Positions 47,429-59,970 of a DNA stretch of 64,000 bases are shown here, piece by piece. Source of the DNA: Bipolaris cookei. Its lineage: Eukaryota; Ascomycota; Dothideomycetes; Pleosporales; Pleosporaceae. Every line of letters begins with the position of its first letter. The first letter of the stretch is position 1. The stretch covers positions 433,216 to 497,215 of the forward strand of contig NRSV01000016.1 of NCBI GenBank assembly GCA_002286855.1. The letters run 5' to 3'. Position numbers and translations under genes: made by a program. The notes beneath the pieces are model-generated. The model was not told the origin of the DNA. It worked only from the letters and a program-made list of their open reading frames with translations, and ran no database searches.

Positions 47429-48637
47429 TTGTTGTTGTTGCTGCTGTTGCTGCTGTTGTTGCTTCAGTGACTCCTGCGATCTTTGCAGCTGTTGGAGGTA
47501 CTCCTGGTGTCCTGCAATATTGTTTTGCTGTCCTGGCATTGTCGGTCTTGTTGGGGACATCTGCTGACCCATGGTAGCCATTTGATTCATCTGACCCATC
47601 TGTCCCATCTGTCCCATTTGTCCCATCTGTCCCATCTGACCTATCTGTCCCATCTGACCCATTTGCCCTTGTGGGGGCATACCCTTTTGTTGTTGCATTT
47701 GCATTTGCTGCTGCTGCTGTCGCTGGATGTAGGCAGTTTCGTAGAGGAGCAAGTTTGCTTCGTAGATCTGGCGCAACTCGTTAGGGGCATTGGGGAACTG
47801 CTGTGGGTGTATGTTCATCATTTGTGCGATCCGTGGCCAGCCATTCTGTTGGGTAGCGAATCGAGAGCCTTTGAAGCGTAAGACAGCGGCGTAGAGATTC
47901 TGCAAGTTAATGACACGGCCAGCGCATTGAGGCTGGGGATTGAACGGCCGGTTCTGCTGAGCATATAGCGCCGCAACGTTTTTAAGGAACTGCTGATATT
48001 GGACCTGGGGGTTTGGTTGTTGTGCTTGACCTTGCATCATGTTTGGCTGCATACCAGGATGCTGCATGGGGTTTTGCATTCCACCGGGCATCTGTGCGCC
48101 TGGCTGCTGTCCTTGTCGCGCGGCCATGTTGCTCGCGGCGAGGTTGCCCAGCTGCTGCTGCTGTTGCAGGCGCATTGCATACTGTCTCTGCGCTTCCTGT
48201 TGGCGACTCTGCAGATTTTGTGACAGCTGGACCGATTGGACTGGGAATTGGTTACCGGAGCTTGCGTTGAATGCTTGGTTTATGGGCGAGGGTTGAAAGC
48301 CTATGGGCGACATCTGGGGCGCATGGGGGTTTTGCGCGGGCGAGGCAGTCTGCATCCGCTGGCCGCCCATCTGGCCAGGTGCAAAGTGCTGGCTTGACAT
48401 GGTGGGCGAGGGCGTGTTGGCGAATGGCTGGGGGTGCTGGAAGCCGAATTGGGGCTGCTGGGAGGGCGTCTGTGAGCGGGATAGAGAGAGGGCGGCGCCG
48501 GTGGAGTCTCGTTTCTGAGGGACTTGGGGTATTGGGTTGTAGGGGCGCGCGCCATTCATCTGGGGGTTGGCGATGGCGCTAGGGTCGATGAAGCTCGAGG
48601 TGTCGTACATGGTGTTCTGGGGAGACTGGAAGTCCAT
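45410..48637 (-). CDS. SWI1: SWI/SNF subunit Swi1 (ARID domain)
   Basis: Single exon, 1075 residues. The N-terminal 210 residues are Gln/Pro/Ser-rich. The ARID DNA-binding domain occupies about residues 213-305 (QYQQFLKNVAALYAQQNRPF, NLQNLYAAVLRFKGSRFAT, NGWPRIAQMMNI, LRQIYEANLLLYE). Short Gly-Gln-Met repeats and a Gln tract with interspersed His follow (47275-47465, residues about 390-454). The C-terminal half is the conserved BAF250/Osa-type helical domain (PLIHRYLPSAVDSLAKLLAR). Swi1 recruits the chromatin remodeller to promoters. The 1.6-kb 5' region is shared with RPT3. Confidence 0.92.
47275..47465 (-). repeat. CAG/CAA repeat encoding the Swi1 polyglutamine tract
   Basis: The minus strand carries mixed CAG and CAA codons with a few CAC/CAT His codons. 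Mixing of synonymous codons limits slippage, but the tract is still expected to vary in length between strains. Confidence 0.9.
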
Positions 48638-50249
48638 GGTGGAGCGCGACTAGGGCCGATGGGCGATGGTCGCGGCGGGAACGAGTGAAAAGGCGCGTGT
48701 CCGCCGAGGAGGGCGGCGAGGGAGCGTGTATGTCTTCAGGCACGTGAGGGGGCTTGAGAAGCACCTGGCGAGCACGGCGTCAGCAAGCAAGTTGATGGTG
48801 AGATGGACGACGCGCCTCTGCTGGCCGTGGCAGCAGCGGGTATGGACGAAAGCCCAGCCCCGGACAGGCACGCAGCAGCAGCAGAGAGCGGCGAGCGGGA
48901 GCAGTAAACACACAGTGCAGCAACAGAAGAGTAGCGCTAGAATGCTCTTGTCATCAGGGCAAGGCGGAATGGTGTGGCTCCGGGGGCAGTCGAGATGTTC
49001 ACGTAGCGCAGACGCGCTTTGCGGACTATGCGGTGCTGAGGAGCGGACGTGGAGCGAGAAGGGCGCTGTTGCCAAGCAAAGCCCTCTAGCCTCATCCAGC
49101 ATGGCAGGCCGGCCAGAGGCCTCGACAGGCGACGACGACGACTCCAGGACGGCGAGAGGACCAGCACGGGCAGACACGACGGCCGCAGAGCCTTGCAGTC
49201 AGACTCCCAGGCCGTGTCTAGTCGCATCCCGAGCAGCAGGAAGACGCGTTCGCGCGTCGCGACAACGACAGGCCAGTCGAGTGCCTGCGTTCCGGCAGCT
49301 CACAAGCCTAGGCCTAACTCAATTGGAATTCTCCGCGTCTCTGGCCGTCGTGACACGGAATCCGCTGTCTCTCCACTTATTACATCACCTTGTGCCTGCA
49401 GTTGTCGCTTGCGCTGGGCGTCGAGGGTGGGCACCCGCCAGACCGCTTGACTACTATCGCCCAGCCCGACCGTCTGACCCCCCAGGCCAGCGCCACACCG
49501 AGTCCCTTTGGCTGTCCTGGCCCCCTCTGCTCTACATGCCCTGGCCCATGGTGTTTGGCCCCGCTGACAGGCCAACTCTGCAATTCCCACTATCCTACTG
49601 CTGTTGCTGCCAATTCCCATTGCCTCCGCCCACCTAGTACGCCGGTTGATCTCCGGCGAGCCAATCTCCCTCTGGGGCCTGGCCGCCTCGACTCTCGGGA
49701 GCCCGCGCCGCCCCAGCATGATACGTGCTCGAATACCGCGAGCTTCGTCCAGAAGAGGCGTCTACACCGCAATTCCCTCGTCGCTCCCCGCCATGCGGTT
49801 CCATGGTGTCGTTCGCTGCTTTGAGTAGTAGTCGACAAGGGTCCACGACCATTCACCTGCCATACCTGACCCGACCCAGTCGCCGGGCGCGCCAATCCCA
49901 AGCTGTCAGGTCCATGTATCGTGATCCCACTGTATGCACGCTCTGTGTGCATCATGCAGCCCATATGTAGTCTGATATATCGCAAAGTTGCTTTTGCCTC
50001 CCCCTGCCACATGTGTTGTCTGAAGCAACTGAGTGCTGTGAGATCATATCTCTCACGTGACGTCGGCGGTAGCGCCCCCAAACCCCCGATGGCTCGCGCC
50101 TTCCATGAGCTTCAGCACCATTGCGACTGACAAGCACCGCCTCACCCATACCCCAACACGTCGAATCACCAGTTGCTACAGTCTTCTAACCGGCAACCCG
50201 TTAGAATCTGAACCCTCGTCTATACCGAAACTATTGAAATTCCATCATC
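48638..50249. promoter_or_regulatory. Long divergent 5' region of SWI1 and RPT3
   Basis: About 1.6 kb, G/C-rich. Open frames up to 323 codons occur (48666-49637, plus) but have low-complexity composition with no domain, and overlapping frames are equally open, as expected in G/C-rich non-coding DNA. Near RPT3 there is TCTCACGTGACGTC (50051-50064), joining an E-box to a CRE-like core. Confidence 0.5.
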
Positions 50250-51619
50250 ATGGCTGACGCCGCCGTCGAGAACCCGGCCAACACAGTCCCGCCGCATAAG
50301 AAGCAGCTCCCGTCATCGATACCAAACTTCGACGCCTTGGAGGGCTTCTCGACCGAGGGAAACGACGACTACTCCACCTTCAAAAAGCTACAACGGCAAT
50401 TAGAGTGCGTAGTGCGTGTCTCGTATTTGGACAACAAGTGGCTAACAGTCGCAGATACATCCACCTCCAGGAGGAATACATCAAAGATGAGCAGCGGAGT
50501 CTGAAGCGCGAGCTGGTGAGGGCGCAGGAGGAGATCAAACGCATCCAGAGTGTGCCGCTAGTTATAGGACAGTTCATGGAGGCGATTGACCAAAAGTAAG
50601 TCGTACTACATACAATGCACCGGTTGCGTCACGAGACTGACATCAACAGCACCGGCATCGTACAATCATCGACTGGTTCCAACTATGTCGTTCGCATCCT
50701 CTCCACCCTCGACCGTGAATTACTAAAGCCATCCTCATCCGTTGCCCTCCATCGCCACTCGAATGCCCTTGTTGACATTCTGCCCCCAGAGGCCGACTCC
50801 TCGATTGCCATGCTTGGCCAGGACGAGAAGCCCGATGTCACATACGCCGACGTGGGAGGTCTGGACATGCAGAAGCAGGAAATCCGGGAAGCCGTCGAGC
50901 TGCCCCTCACACACTTTGATCTGTACAAGCAGATTGGTATTGACCCACCGCGTGGTGTGCTGCTCTACGGTCCTCCAGGTACCGGAAAGACGATGTTGGT
51001 CAAGGCTGTCGCGAACAGCACAACTGCTTCGTTCATCCGTGTAGTAGGGTCTGAGTTTGTGCAAAAGTACCTTGGTGAGGGTCCACGCATGGTCCGCGAT
51101 GTCTTCCGAATGGCGCGAGAGAACTCGCCATCCATCATCTTTATCGACGAGATTGACGCCATCGCTACCAAGCGTTTTGACGCGCAGACAGGTGCTGACC
51201 GAGAAGTCCAGCGTATTCTCCTCGAGCTGCTCAATCAGATGGACGGTTTCGATCAGACATCCAACGTCAAGGTCATCATGGCCACCAATCGTGCCGACAC
51301 TCTGGATCCCGCGCTTCTCCGACCTGGTCGTCTTGACAGGAAGATTGAATTTCCCTCACTGCGAGACCGCCGTGAGCGCCGCCTCATCTTCTCTACGATT
51401 GCTGGCAAGATGAGCTTGTCACCCGAGGTAGATCTCGACAGCTTGATTGTGCGCAATGACCCACTTTCTGGTGCCATTATCGCAGCCATTATGCAAGAGG
51501 CGGGTCTGAGAGCCGTACGCAAGAACCGATACAACATTATCCAGAGCGATTTGGAGGAGGCATACACGAGCCAGGTCAAGGGAGCAACAGAAGCGGATAA
51601 GTTTGACTTTTACAAGTAA
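50250..51619 (+). CDS. RPT3: 26S proteasome AAA-ATPase Rpt3
   Basis: Exons 50250-50404, 50455-50595 and 50650-51619 give 421 residues. An N-terminal coiled coil (LQEEYIKDEQRSLKRELVRA) and OB domain precede the AAA module. Walker A is GPPGTGKT near residue 205, Walker B is IIFIDEIDAI near 261, and LLNQMDGFD and the arginine-finger segment LRPGRLDRKIEFP follow. The C-terminus FDFYK carries the HbYX-type signal that opens the 20S gate. Rpt3 is one of six ring subunits that unfold substrates. Confidence 0.97.
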
Positions 51620-52863
51620 GCGGGCCGCTTTAAGGGGAGGAGGAGCAGAGTAGCAGCATTGTAAACTATGATGGATAGACTGAGGCCATTGCGCTCTCGA
51701 ATCTTCTAAATAATGCAACAAACATGACGACGCGAATATTGAGCGTTATATCTATCAGCTTTGAATCTGCCTAAATGTTTCTGGACTGTATAGATATGTT
51801 GAACTGGGAGATAATGTGAAATATATGCATTCAAATTTGTTTGCCATCTATCTACCAGTTAATGCGCCGCTACTGCTACAGCCCATGTCCCTTCTGTCTG
51901 TCCGTCTGTCTGTCTGTGTGCTTTTCTCGCAGCACCGTTAGTATATCCTCTCTTTCTCTCCCCAATCCACAACGACTATTATTTTCACCAGCCCTTCCCT
52001 TTGTCGCTCACAAATCCACACACACATACACGCATGCGTGCGCATACTCCTACACGAAAAGAACCCCAGAACCCCTTCCTTCCCTTCCCACATGTTCCAA
52101 CCGCACATGCTCTCTCAGTCACGGAACCCCCATTCAATCTTGCCAAGCCGACTTTCAGAACCCGCATCCCAAAAAAACAAGTTCAACACAAAGAAAGGAG
52201 AGGAATTGGGAAAGGAAAACAAGACCAGTTTCCCCGATTCTCCCTTTCCTTTCTCCCTCGCACTCATGCATAGCAACCACGCTATACAACCGGCTCAACC
52301 CCTCTCAAAAACAGCAGCAGCATACAAGACAAACAAAGGAAAAGAAAAGAGGACAAATAAGGTAAGCAGATCGGATATCCCGCGGGGCAAAATATCGCTA
52401 CGCCCACGCTGCAACTATTCCCAATCTGATCTGACAATCATGAAAGGTGTTGAGCGGGCGCAGGCGGGAGGGAGGGTTGAGCAAACTCATGGTATCATGC
52501 ATTCGCGAACGCACAAAGATGTAGATAAGGGTTGGTTTGAAAAAAAAACATAGGAGAGTAAGATAGGTCAAAGAGAAGAAGAGGCAAAACTCCAGTTCTT
52601 TAGCAAAAAGACGAGCACAAGACAGAGACAGAGACAGAGGTTGGGATTGGGTGGAGGGTATGCAAGAAACTCCGACATACAGAGAAAATAAAAGGAACAA
52701 GAGTTTTTGATATTGATTCGAATGGGTGATGGTTGGTGGTGGAATTAACAAGAGTAGAATGGACAAAACACACACATGAAAAAGAGAGGGAAAAAAGAGA
52801 CATGTTTACATTGAATAAAAGGACGGATCTTTCCTGGTTCGATCGCCTGGGGTGTTTTCTTGT
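51620..52863. other. Convergent 3' intergenic region
   Basis: About 1.2 kb between RPT3 and MSS4 stops. It contains a CTGT microsatellite (51892-51920) and a GACAGA repeat near 52620-52640. Open frames are interrupted and motif-free. No gene is called. Confidence 0.45.
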
Positions 52864-55800
52864 TTAGTTGACACGGATTGTGGTTTCAAGAGGGGTTCGT
52901 GGGAGGTCCTTGTCTATCGAGGAGCGAGGGATGCCTCTGCTGCTCTTGTCTTCCTTGGGAGGTGTCGGGGGACCAGAGTGCCTGTTAGACATGTAGTCAT
53001 CCTTTGGGGGTGTTGGAGGACGTCCAGCGTCTTTCGGTGGCGTTAGTGGCGCCCTCCTGAGTGGCTGGTCCCTTTCTTTTGATTGTGACCTGACTCTTGT
53101 CTGGAGTTGCGGTGGGCCGAGGTAGGGTGTACCTGCAGACTGCGATGGCAATGACGACGATCGCTCATTGTGCTCGCTCACACCAGCTGCATTGTCTGTT
53201 GCGCTGCGGCTGCTGTGTCCACCGACACTGGATGATTCTCCGACTTCCTCAACTACAGGAAGCGTGGTGCCTACTTCCCCTCTCTCTGCCGACGGGCTAC
53301 GTACTGCCCTCATGTGGAAGTTGGGTACATCCTCTTCATTCTGACCGTGTCTTCGTGAACGATCAGCCTGATGCTCAGCCTTCTCAATGACACGCTCTGT
53401 TGACAACCGCTGGTTAGGGGTTGCATTAACGCCATCAAGCGAGAGATCGTTGAGTTCGTTTGACAGTTGTTCTTGCTTCTCACGCTCGGCTGCCTCCTTG
53501 GTCTTGGTGACGGCGCTGATGAACTTGATGAAGCGATCTCCGTATCGTTCTGGAGGAATAGCAGATATTTGAGACTCGGTATTTGCAATGCCCTTGAAAA
53601 AGTGCTCCATGCGCTTGATAAACGAGTACTAGAGATATATTAGTCACCAATCAGTCACATCATACGATCCTAGCAAACTTACATGTGTCAGACAGTCGAT
53701 AATACCAAGGTAATAAATCTCCTCTCCGGGCGCATTGTCCTCGTGAGTAGCGCGGAAGCCACCATCGTCCGAGTAAAAGTAAAAGTCACGATTAGGATCG
53801 TCCAGCTCATCCGGCATCTTACTTGACGTTTGACCCATGGGTACTGGCTTTTGTGTCTTGACCATCTGTCTTAGTTCTCGTGCCTTGCGCGCGTTCTCCA
53901 GCTTGGATGGTGTGCGCATGAGCTGGTTGGGTGGTTGATCCGGTGACTCCTCACCGCCAGGCGAAAAGACCTTGAGGGTCTTGTCCCGCAAGTTTTCTTC
54001 GTTACCCTTCTCCAGATCATGGATACCGATTAGAAGCGAGTAGTCCATGATGTGCAGACGCTGCAAGAGCTTTACGTCTTTTTGCATCTGCTCAATGAAC
54101 ATCTTCTTCTTCACCGGCCCTAGCTCGAGATGCTGATCTCTGCGTAACCAGTTCAGGTCCTTGAGTGTTGCACGAGGGTTTGTGGCCAAGTTTTCTTCCT
54201 TGAAATCTCGGCCAATGGTTGAACCTTTCAAATCAAATGTGCGATGAATATCTCTATGTGGGGGAAACAGGTTGTTCATGACGACGAAATGGATCTTGCG
54301 TCCATAGGGTATCTTAACGCGGTGCAGGCCGTAAAATTGGGAAAGAAGGGTATTAGGGTTTTCTTGTACGTGGTTGTAGTAGTCCTTGAGTATCTTACGA
54401 AGGAACTTGTGTTCGGCGTGGTGAATAGTCTTGATGATGTACTTGTAGTCTCTGGAAAAATAGAAGAAGCTGCCGCTCTTTCCGGGCGAGCCGAGCTCGG
54501 AAAGGATGTACTTGCTGGTTAGCGATACGAGGTAGTCGGCAGGGTCGAGCTTGAAGATGGTGCGCAGGTGGCGAAATACCCATGGCGCGTAGTCCTTGAA
54601 TTTGAAGTCGTACTTTGCGGAAGGTGTAAGTTCGTTGCCGGTTCTGCGAGGTTGTTAGTATCATGTTACAGATCAAAGAAAGCAGGCCTGGCAGACGAAG
54701 TGAAACTGAACTCGAGCAACAGCTTCGTCTCGGCAGGAAAGCCAGTCGGCACGTACATATCAAACGAGAACTTGTGCTTAGCGTCGAAGTCGGCGTCGGT
54801 AAGTTCTCGGTCCATCTTGGCGTTTGTTCTAGAGACGGTGAAGCGGATACCGGTCAACATGTTGTAGGCTGTGACCCAATTGACGTGGTTTTGATCCACC
54901 TTCGTTCCTACCACGACGCGATCTTCATCCTCGTCTTCTTTACGCTTCCTCTTGCTGGCCCGCTTCTGACGGATGTGTTCAGCCCAGCGTGCAGCTCCAT
55001 CATCCTGCGGCACCTCCTCGGGAGGCATGTCAGAGTTGATAGATCGCGTGTTCCTGCGCACAAGCGACATGGAACCTCTGCGCCTGTGGGGATGGTTGGG
55101 CGAGAATCTACCGCTTGCACTGATGACGTCGTCGGTATTGTTCTGGGTTTCGCGAGCGCGCGAGGACTGCACCTTGGGCACCTCGAGCGTGTGACGTTGT
55201 TGCAGACGGTAGGGATGTTGTGATGGACCGGGATTGTTGTTGTTATTGTTGTTGTTAGCATTGGTGAAGGTGGGTGGGGAGGAGGCACGATGAGCTTGGT
55301 TGGTTGGGACCTGCAGGCTGGGTGTGCCAGCTTCAGCCTGGGACTGGGGCGAAGACGAAGTGGGAGCGTTAGGGACTGAACCCACGTGGGGGACGTGAAA
55401 GTCTTTGCTCGCTTCCCTTGTGGCATCACCTATGTCTATTTGGCCCATTTCGACGTGGGTTGTGCTCCCGCACATTCTGTCCTTGGTCTTTGTGCTGTGT
55501 ACTGACGCGAAGTAGCCATCGTCTCTGGCCGGTCGCTCAGTCGACCAGCGCTGGATGTCGGGCGACTTGGCCATGGTGTCGGGGTCGTGTGAGTCGCCTC
55601 GATGCCAGCTGGAGCGGCTTTCTTCCTGCGACAAGCGCTTATCGATGCTCTCAGGCCTGGTTGAACGTGCGTGGGGGTGTGCGTGCGTCGTGTTCATGCC
55701 ATTGGTGAGCTTCACGTTCATGGGTTGCGGGTTGCCATTGGTGAAGGAGTCTCTGGGTGGCGGTGTAGTCGACGCGGTGGTTTGTCCATGTGCAAGGGAA

Positions 55801-55865
55801 GAACGACCGTTTGAGTCGGAGGCATAGGCGGGCATCATCTGCGACTCATGGATGGTGACGCTCAT
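52864..55865 (-). CDS. MSS4: Phosphatidylinositol-4-phosphate 5-kinase Mss4
   Basis: Exons (complement) 54757-55865, 53683-54643 and 52864-53628 give 944 residues. The 5' donor GTACGT (54751-54756) was chosen because it restores the family sequence HKFSFDITGNELTPSAKYDF. A closer donor would leave a 26-bp intron, which is too short. The N-terminal 300 residues are disordered with an Asn run (about residue 205). The PIPK catalytic domain includes YAPWVFRHLR, SFFYFSRDYKYIIKTI, FYGLHRVKIPYG, MNNLFPPHRDIHRTFDLKGS and MDYSLLIGIHD. It makes PI(4,5)P2 at the plasma membrane, controlling actin and cell-wall integrity. The start is the first ATG in frame. Confidence 0.94.
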
Positions 55866-57539
55866 CAAAGAGGCAGCCTTCGCCGAACGCTGCGTCGTCA
55901 GGGTCGACGGAGCGTGAGAAGCCAGTGTGCGCGGTGTGGGAGGGAGATGGGAGTGGGTCGGGTGGTGCAGACGGTGCGAGGAGCAGGCACCGTACCGGAG
56001 CACGACGGTCCAAAGGGGGACGAGAGGGTGACGACTATGTCTTTCGCTCGCTCGCTCGCTATGGCTCTGTGCGCGGGCGGGCGGGTGTCGAGGGCAGAAG
56101 CAACGGGGGTCGGCAAGAATGGGCGTGTATGTGTGTGTGGATGGAGTGTAGTCGAGCTCGAGGAGTAGCAGAAGCCGGCGGGTGTGAAGCTCGAATAGTT
56201 GGCAGCTCTGCGCCCGTCAGCCCTCGCTCGCTGTGACCCGACTTCCGTCTTGCGCTAGGCTTGGCGCTTGGACAGTGCCTGATTGCATCCACATTCATTC
56301 CATTCATACACCGGCCGACGACGAGCAGCGTGCAACTCCACCCCGCCCTTGTCAGGTGCTGCGGATCGCTGCGCTGGTACAGTGCATGCCTCCCGAGACG
56401 GCGTGCTCTTGTCCGTTAGACCTGTCGCCTTTTCCCTGGCGCTGTGGTGCGTCATGTCAGCGCAAACGCTCTGCACCACCGCCGTCGTACGGGGAGATTG
56501 CGCGTCTGGATTAAGAACAGCCGGCGTCCCTCAGCCACACCAATAATCCCAGCAGCCCGGGTGCGGCGTCATGCTGTGGCACTCGCACACGCCCAGATTG
56601 TGAACGCCCCTCCTCATCTTGCATGGCTAAAACATGCACACAGCCAGGAGACACAGGGAGAGAGGCTTTTTTTTGTTTGAGCGTGTCGCCTGTCAATGCT
56701 GCGCCCGTCCATCCGCATCCGCCTATTCCGGCATTGCTGTGGTGCCAAGCAGCGGGTTTCTGAGCATGCGAGCCGGGCCTTGCCCTGCCTGTCTGCCTGC
56801 GCCGCACTTCTGGCGTCGTGTCGGCAACGACTAGCTCCAGGTCCGCCGCTAGCCCTACGCTCTAATCTCCAGGGTAACGTTGCCTTTTGCAATGTGTACT
56901 ACGTCCGCCATGTGCGTGTTTTGTTCCGAAACACTACACTCTCACCCTTCCTTGTTGTTGTTGTTGTTGTTGTTGTTGCTGTTGCCAAAAGCGTGATACT
57001 ACCAAGTAGCCCTTCGTAGGCGAGCGGTGTAAGAGAAAGGGGGCTGCAGGTGGGCACCCAACATCACGTGCACACGCACGTGAAACCACAGCACCCCACT
57101 GCCATTTCTTGTGCCAGGGTCCATTCTCGACGTCTTCATGGGCCTGCGTCAGCCTTGTCTACTGCAACTATAGCCGCATCCTCACCATCTCTAACCACTT
57201 GCCATCCTTATCCCTCTACTGCTGCCGTTGACCTGTCACCCAAAATAGAACTAGCTAGCAACAAGAAACGACCACAGAGCTCGACAAAGTGCAAATCGTT
57301 TCAAGCCATTCTCTAGGCTCTCACCAGCAACTTTGTCCACCGCCTCTCACTACGCCAGACTCAAACATACCTCATCTCCATGGAGGCCAAGACCATGCAG
57401 CGCCCCTGCCTTGTCTCGGCCTCTCTACACCACTCTCTCGGTCAACGTGGCTAATGAGTACCTCTCTGTCTGGCCGCCCATACCCTGGCGAGGCCAGATG
57501 CTAACACCACAACAACTGTATCCTGCGACATGGAGCGCT
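55866..57539. promoter_or_regulatory. Long 5' region of MSS4
   Basis: About 1.7 kb between MSS4 and the next gene in tandem. It contains a TTG repeat (56952-56985) and two E-boxes, CACGTG, at 57065-57070 and 57077-57082, arranged as an imperfect palindrome. No coding gene is supported. Confidence 0.45.
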
Positions 57540-58727
57540 TCAGCCTGCAGTAATCCGATGGCATTCCCCAGAGCTTAATGTGATGACTTCTGTACTTGGC
57601 AACTTTTTCCTCACAACGCCCTCATCGAGCATCTTCCTCACTTCTCCAGCGGCATGCTGTGCAATCTGCGTCAGCTTGACTGCCCATCCACGATTGTCTT
57701 TGTCTGCATCATGAGCAGAGATCCAAGCTTTTGCGTACAGGCTCTTGGCGATCTCAGTCCCGCCCGGAGACCCGGCTGATATGTTGCCGCCAAGCCACCA
57801 CGGGTTTTCGACGCAGTCAAAAGAATGAAGAAGCGCTGTTAGAGGCAAGGCTGATTCAGAAACAAGATACGAGCTGGCATATGGCCGTATCATATCGTAT
57901 GAAACTCCATGAGGCGAGTAGATGACCGACAACGTCTTTTCACGATTGTTGTACGGCGAGGGCACAATGGTGCGAGGCGACGATGCAATCGTCATCGGGG
58001 ATCCTGGCGATGGAGGCGGGCTCATGGGAAGGTCAATGTAGTGCATTGGGCTGAGCGAAGAGAGCACCGTGCATGGAGGCCGGTATGTGATACCAATAGC
58101 ATGGTGTACCTTGGAGATGTCCCGTTTCGCAGGTATCCAGGTTACCGTGACTTCACCACACGTTCCTCGAGCCGAAGGTGGCGGTAGCACAATGCGATGA
58201 ATAGACCGGTCATCCCCCTGCACAAATCGTGGAAGAGCATGTACGGCCTCGGGACGAAAGTGTTTCCACGAGCGAATCTTCTTTGCTGCAGAGGGAATGG
58301 CTAGAATGGTCGACTCACTGTCTGGTGGCAGTTGACGCAGTGTCGCTTCATGGCAATGGTCGGGCTTGTCTTGGGATATCAGCACGAGGTCGGGCTCGCG
58401 ATTCAAGTCCCGAAGGCTCGAGATGGACGGCTTTGCCCTTTGCTCCGAGTGTGAGAAGACAGAGTTGAGGATAATCGATGGCCCAGTCAGCCAGGCTGCC
58501 CACGAGACAGAGCGTTAGCAGATGCCCGTTATGCGTCCAGGGGTATCACATGCTACGATGAACCAGTGTGGGCGGCTCGCAACACCTAAACCTTGGACTA
58601 ACTTACGGTCAACTAGAATCGTAAAAGAACCGGGAAACAACCCTGGGGACGACGGTGGGGCTGCAGGTGGGTCGAATGTAAGAAGGAAGGAAGTGTCTCC
58701 ATTTAAGGACTGCACTGAAAGCGACAT
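57540..58727 (-). CDS. Metallo-beta-lactamase-like protein, diverged active site
   Basis: Exons (complement) 58607-58727 and 57540-58495 give 358 residues. The spliced start (SFTILVDPWLTGPSIILNSV) and the following strand pattern (PDLVLISQDKPDHCHEATLR) follow the metallo-beta-lactamase fold of fungal Lactamase_B-type proteins. The metal motif is altered: the position expected to read HxHxDH is QDKPDHCH, keeping Asp-His but not the first two His. VENPWWLGGNISAGSPGG near the C-terminus is another conserved block. Activity may be lost or changed. No substrate can be inferred. It is in tandem with MSS4 and divergent from the zinc-finger gene. Confidence 0.72.
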
Positions 58728-59970
58728 GGTTGGCAGAAGCGGCAGTTTTGGCAAAGCACACCACGATGCAGCTGCGGTACAGTGGGAGACATGAAGAGGC
58801 CAGCCCCAGAAAGCAGGGCACGGCAATACTGCGTCAAGCTGTCATGGGAGCGAGATTACGCTTGGAAGGTGGACGCGAACATGGTAGTTGTAGACGAGCT
58901 CCCTGGTAAGAAGGAGCAAGTGCACACGAGGGCATGTGTAACCACATTTGGAATCAAAGTACAGACATAATACTATAATACCACAAAGGTAGTAGCAGAG
59001 AACAATCACTTATCGCCTGTCTCTGTCTCTGTCAGCAATGTCCCACCGGCTGTTCAGGCGAAAAGAAATAATCATTTTGGCTGGTAGGATGATACTTTTT
59101 TTCGTCCCCTGTCTTCCTTCCTATTTTTCTCTCGTTCTTCCCGGCGCCCGACCAAGCCGCGCCGGATTTCGCCTTGGGACATGCGGCCATGTGCAAAAGT
59201 GACAGCCTTGCCGGCGAATGGTGCAGCTAGCTCGGGGTTGCAGGAATGGGAGCAAAATCTTTTCACATCTGTTGCGCCGTAGCCGGTCTTGTAGTGCAGA
59301 CGACCAGGCTCCGGGGGCGGGTTGGTCCAGTGGCATTCACGGGCTTGAAGCTATGGCAGTGCACGGGACTCGAGCTTCTGCGAAGCCTCGTGCCGATGAT
59401 GAGTCGCTCTCCAACTCGACGCCATCTGATTGGAGCGCACAACAATCTATGGGAACGGTAGGTCATTGGGCAGCACAAAGCTCTCTCTCCAAGCTGTCCG
59501 GTTCTTTCGTCCCAGGCACGATCCCGGGCTGCGGTCTGATTGCTCACTTGCTGGAAGCTTGCCGTGGCGACACAGCTCTGCCTTTTGCAGCAGCACGAGC
59601 AGCAGCAGCAGCAGAAACAGCAACAACAACAGTAACAGCAGCGCACGCCCATTGACGTCTCCTCCGCGCCCGCTGTGCATGGCTCCATCGTCATTCTCGA
59701 ATAAAGCTTTCACTTGGTCTTCTCCAAGCCCCGCGGCCTTGAGTAGCTGCCCCGCATCCGCTTGCCCTTCTATCTGCAGTGGCAGCAACCTCAGCTCAGA
59801 GCTTCCTCCACCAAGTGCGAGCCAGAGAGCTCCTCGACACACCTTGCCCGTAGTCGCCGCGACAAGCTGGAAGCTGTGCGCCCCCCGTACACAGCTGCCC
59901 TCGCCCACCCTAGAGCTTCCCGCGCAATTTTTGCTTCGCCGAGAAGCTTCTGGCGTTGATGCTTGCAGCC
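58728..59970. promoter_or_regulatory. Divergent 5' region with AGC/ACA repeats
   Basis: About 1.2 kb between divergent starts. An AGC/ACA-rich repeat lies at 59588-59643. Overlapping open frames on both strands here are repeat-driven and lack domains. Confidence 0.45.

Noticed and set aside
47234..47470. Leucine-rich open frame on the plus strand
   Set aside because: It is the reverse complement of the Swi1 CAG/CAA tract.
48666..49637. 323-codon open frame on the plus strand
   Set aside because: Low-complexity composition, no domain, and other frames are equally open in this G/C-rich divergent 5' region.
54644..54669. 26-bp intron in MSS4
   Set aside because: Too short to splice; the donor at 54751-54756 gives a normal 113-bp intron and restores the conserved sequence.
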